Below the pieces are notes generated by a model that was given only the letters and a program-made list of their open reading frames with translations, did no database searches and had not been told where the DNA came from. From contig CAMFEL010000111.1 of NCBI GenBank assembly GCA_945949385.1, positions 1 to 6,461 of the forward strand: a DNA stretch of 6,461 nt. The letters run 5' to 3'. This DNA is from an uncultured Clostridia bacterium. GTDB taxonomy: Bacteria; Bacillota; Clostridia; Oscillospirales; CAG-272. Positions 5,229-6,461 of the stretch are shown here, in pieces (the stretch's first letter is position 1; each line of letters begins with the position of its first letter). The position numbers and the translations under genes are program-made.

Positions 5229-5370
5229 GGCAAGAGGAGAAAGGTGATAAGTTTGAAAGTAAAGCGAGCGTGATCGCACGTGAGCTGTTTCAAACCCCAT
5301 TTGTGCCTTGCCGCCAAATGAGGCGGCGGCATTTTGCAAAGCCCGAGGGCTTTGCAAAACCGTCACAAAT
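5229..5370 (+). ncRNA. Inverted-repeat-rich intergenic element (candidate structured RNA or palindromic repeat)
   Basis: The gap between the dehydrogenase and fumC contains several perfect pairings. GTTTGAAA (5251-5258) pairs with TTTCAAAC (5288-5295). GCCGCC (5310-5315) pairs with GGCGGC (5322-5327). TTTTGCAAAGCCC (5332-5344) pairs with GGGCTTTGCAAAA (5347-5359). ATTTGTG (5299-5305) pairs with CACAAAT (5364-5370) and encloses the last two as a three-way junction. GGCAAG (5229-5234) can alternatively pair with CTTGCC (5307-5312). A ribosome-binding-like AGGAGAAAGG precedes a nine-codon frame (5244-5273). No T-tract follows the big stem, so it is not a simple terminator. I recognise no Rfam class. 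Confidence 0.45.
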
Positions 5371-5393
5371 CAACGAAAGGAATTGACATAATT

Positions 5394-6461
5394 ATGGAAT
5401 ACCGTATAGAGCACGATTCCATGGGTGAGATGAAGGTCCCCGCAGACCGACTTTGGGCTGCGCAGACTCAGAGAAGCCATGAAAATTTCAAAATAGGCGT
5501 GGATATTGAGACTATGCCCCGTGAGATTACTCACGCTTTCGGCATACTGAAAAAGGCGGCGGCGCTTGCCAATGCAGAGCTCAGACCGGAGAAAATGACC
5601 GGGGAAAAGCTGTCGGCTGTTTGCGCGGCCTGCGACGAGGTCATTTCCGGCTCCCTGAACAGCCATTTTCCCCTTGTGGTATGGCAGACCGGCAGCGGCA
5701 CTCAGTCAAATATGAACGCCAATGAGGTTATAGCAAACCGCGCCAACCAGATAGCGGGCAAAAAGCTGTGCCATCCCAACGATGACATAAATATGAGCCA
5801 GTCCTCCAACGACACTTTCCCCACCGCAATGCACATTTCCGCGGTTCTCGCCGTTGAGGATAAGCTGCTTCCCGCAGTGGAGACGCTTATTGAAACCTTC
5901 AAGCGCCTTGAAGCGGAAAACGAGGGAATAGTCAAGTCCGGAAGAACTCATCTCCAGGACGCGACCCCCATAAAATTCAGCCAGGAAATATCCGGCTGGC
6001 GTTCAAGCCTTGAGCGTGACGCGGAGCTTCTCAGACTTGCTCTTCGCCCTCTGCATGAGCTTGCGCTGGGCGGTACCGCGGTCGGCACGGGACTTAACGC
6101 TCCCAAAGGCTTTTCCGAGCTTGTAGCGGCAAAGGTAGCGGAGCTTACAGGAAAGCCCTTTGTGACCGCCGAAAATAAATTCCACGCCCTGACTTCAAAG
6201 GACGAGATAGTGTTCGCTCACGGAGCCGTCAAGGCTCTGGCATGCGATATGATGAAAATTGCCAACGATGTGCGCTGGCTTGCCAGCGGTCCCCGCGACG
6301 GTCTGGGCGAGATACATATCCCCGAAAACGAGCCCGGCTCCTCCATTATGCCCGGCAAGGTCAATCCCACTCAGTGCGAGGCTGTCACCATGGTGGCGGT
6401 GCAGGTAATGGGCAACGATGTGGCTGTGGGAATGGCTGCCAGTCAGGGAAATTTCGAGCTG
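5394..6461 (+). CDS. fumC: Class II fumarate hydratase (fumarase C), 3' end outside the window
   Basis: The frame is open from ATG 5394 to the window edge: 356 residues of about 460. It catalyses reversible hydration of fumarate to L-malate in the cytoplasm and works as a homotetramer without an iron-sulfur cluster. Family motifs appear in order: GSGTQSNMNANEVIANRA (100-117), NMSQSSNDTFPTAMHI (133-148), GRTHLQDATPI with His186 (183-193), and the signature GSSIMPGKVNPTQCEA (315-330) with the catalytic-loop serines. THLQDATP and PGKVNPTQ separate fumarase from aspartase. The N-terminus (MEYRIEHDSMGEMKVPADRL) matches the family start. The ribosome binding site AAAGG is about 13 nt upstream, rather far. 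It follows the dehydrogenase on the same strand, suggesting a malate-fumarate module, with a 165-bp structured gap between them. The lyase C-terminal domain is cut off. Confidence 0.96.
   Translation, partial: MEYRIEHDSMGEMKVPADRLWAAQTQRSHENFKIGVDIETMPREITHAFGILKKAAALANAELRPEKMTGEKLSAVCAACDEVISGSLNSHFPLVVWQTGSGTQSNMNANEVIANRANQIAGKKLCHPNDDINMSQSSNDTFPTAMHISAVLAVEDKLLPAVETLIETFKRLEAENEGIVKSGRTHLQDATPIKFSQEISGWRSSLERDAELLRLALRPLHELALGGTAVGTGLNAPKGFSELVAAKVAELTGKPFVTAENKFHALTSKDEIVFAHGAVKALACDMMKIANDVRWLASGPRDGLGEIHIPENEPGSSIMPGKVNPTQCEAVTMVAVQVMGNDVAVGMAASQGNFEL

Noticed and set aside
5244..5273. Nine-codon frame with a ribosome-binding-like sequence, as a leader peptide gene
   Set aside because: It is too short to support as a gene, has no run of regulatory codons, and may be a by-product of the inverted-repeat element.
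5394..6461. Aspartate ammonia-lyase instead of fumarase
   Set aside because: GRTHLQDATPI and GSSIMPGKVNPTQ are fumarase-type. Aspartases usually have Gln for the His and PAKVNP in the signature.

Overview
This window looks like chromosomal DNA of an anaerobic gut Firmicute, probably a Clostridia/Oscillospiraceae-Ruminococcaceae type. The evidence is a TnpV-type transposon protein, AGGAGG-like ribosome binding sites, strong extended -10 promoters (TGnTATAAT), a clostridial-style IS200 transposase, a lactate/malate dehydrogenase of clostridial type and a class II fumarase. The organism is inferred from protein style only.

Positions 1-1470 are an accessory patch of mobile-element debris. Reading leftwards on the minus strand, there is a tandem-HTH XRE regulator (422-973), a 56-residue transposon-associated protein (141-311) and a tnpV start that stops after 30 codons (36-128). 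An IS200/IS605-type tnpA (881-1315, plus strand) abuts the regulator head-to-head. The two reading frames overlap by 93 bp and both look 5'-truncated at one junction near 890-902. Three TTTA-loop hairpins follow the tnpA 3' end, then a 9-bp-arm palindrome.

Positions 1474-3051 (minus strand) hold a 525-residue beta-helix protein with the acidic-residue pattern of GH110 alpha-1,3-galactosidases and no signal peptide. It has its own extended -10 promoter and a leader of roughly 90 nt with a stem. Reading rightwards on the plus strand come a DUF3795-like cysteine-rich protein (3352-3741) and an unrecognised 64-residue acidic protein (3997-4191), each behind a TGnTATAAT promoter.

Positions 4284-6461 carry a metabolic pair. 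The first gene is a 2-hydroxyacid dehydrogenase of the LDH/MDH superfamily (4284-5228). It has Arg at the substrate-specificity position where lactate dehydrogenases normally carry Gln. The second is a class II fumarase, fumC (5394 to the window end, incomplete). Together they suggest oxaloacetate to malate to fumarate, the reductive branch leading to succinate, although the dehydrogenase would probably be labelled lactate dehydrogenase by similarity. The 165-bp gap between them is packed with inverted repeats, including a perfect 13-bp-arm palindrome, and is the best candidate in the window for an unannotated structured RNA or a mobile palindromic repeat.

I see no CRISPR array, tRNA, rRNA or defence system. 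The items most worth following up are the Arg-for-Gln specificity switch beside fumC, the structured 5229-5370 gap, the shared truncation junction near 900, and the apparently cytoplasmic GH110-like enzyme.
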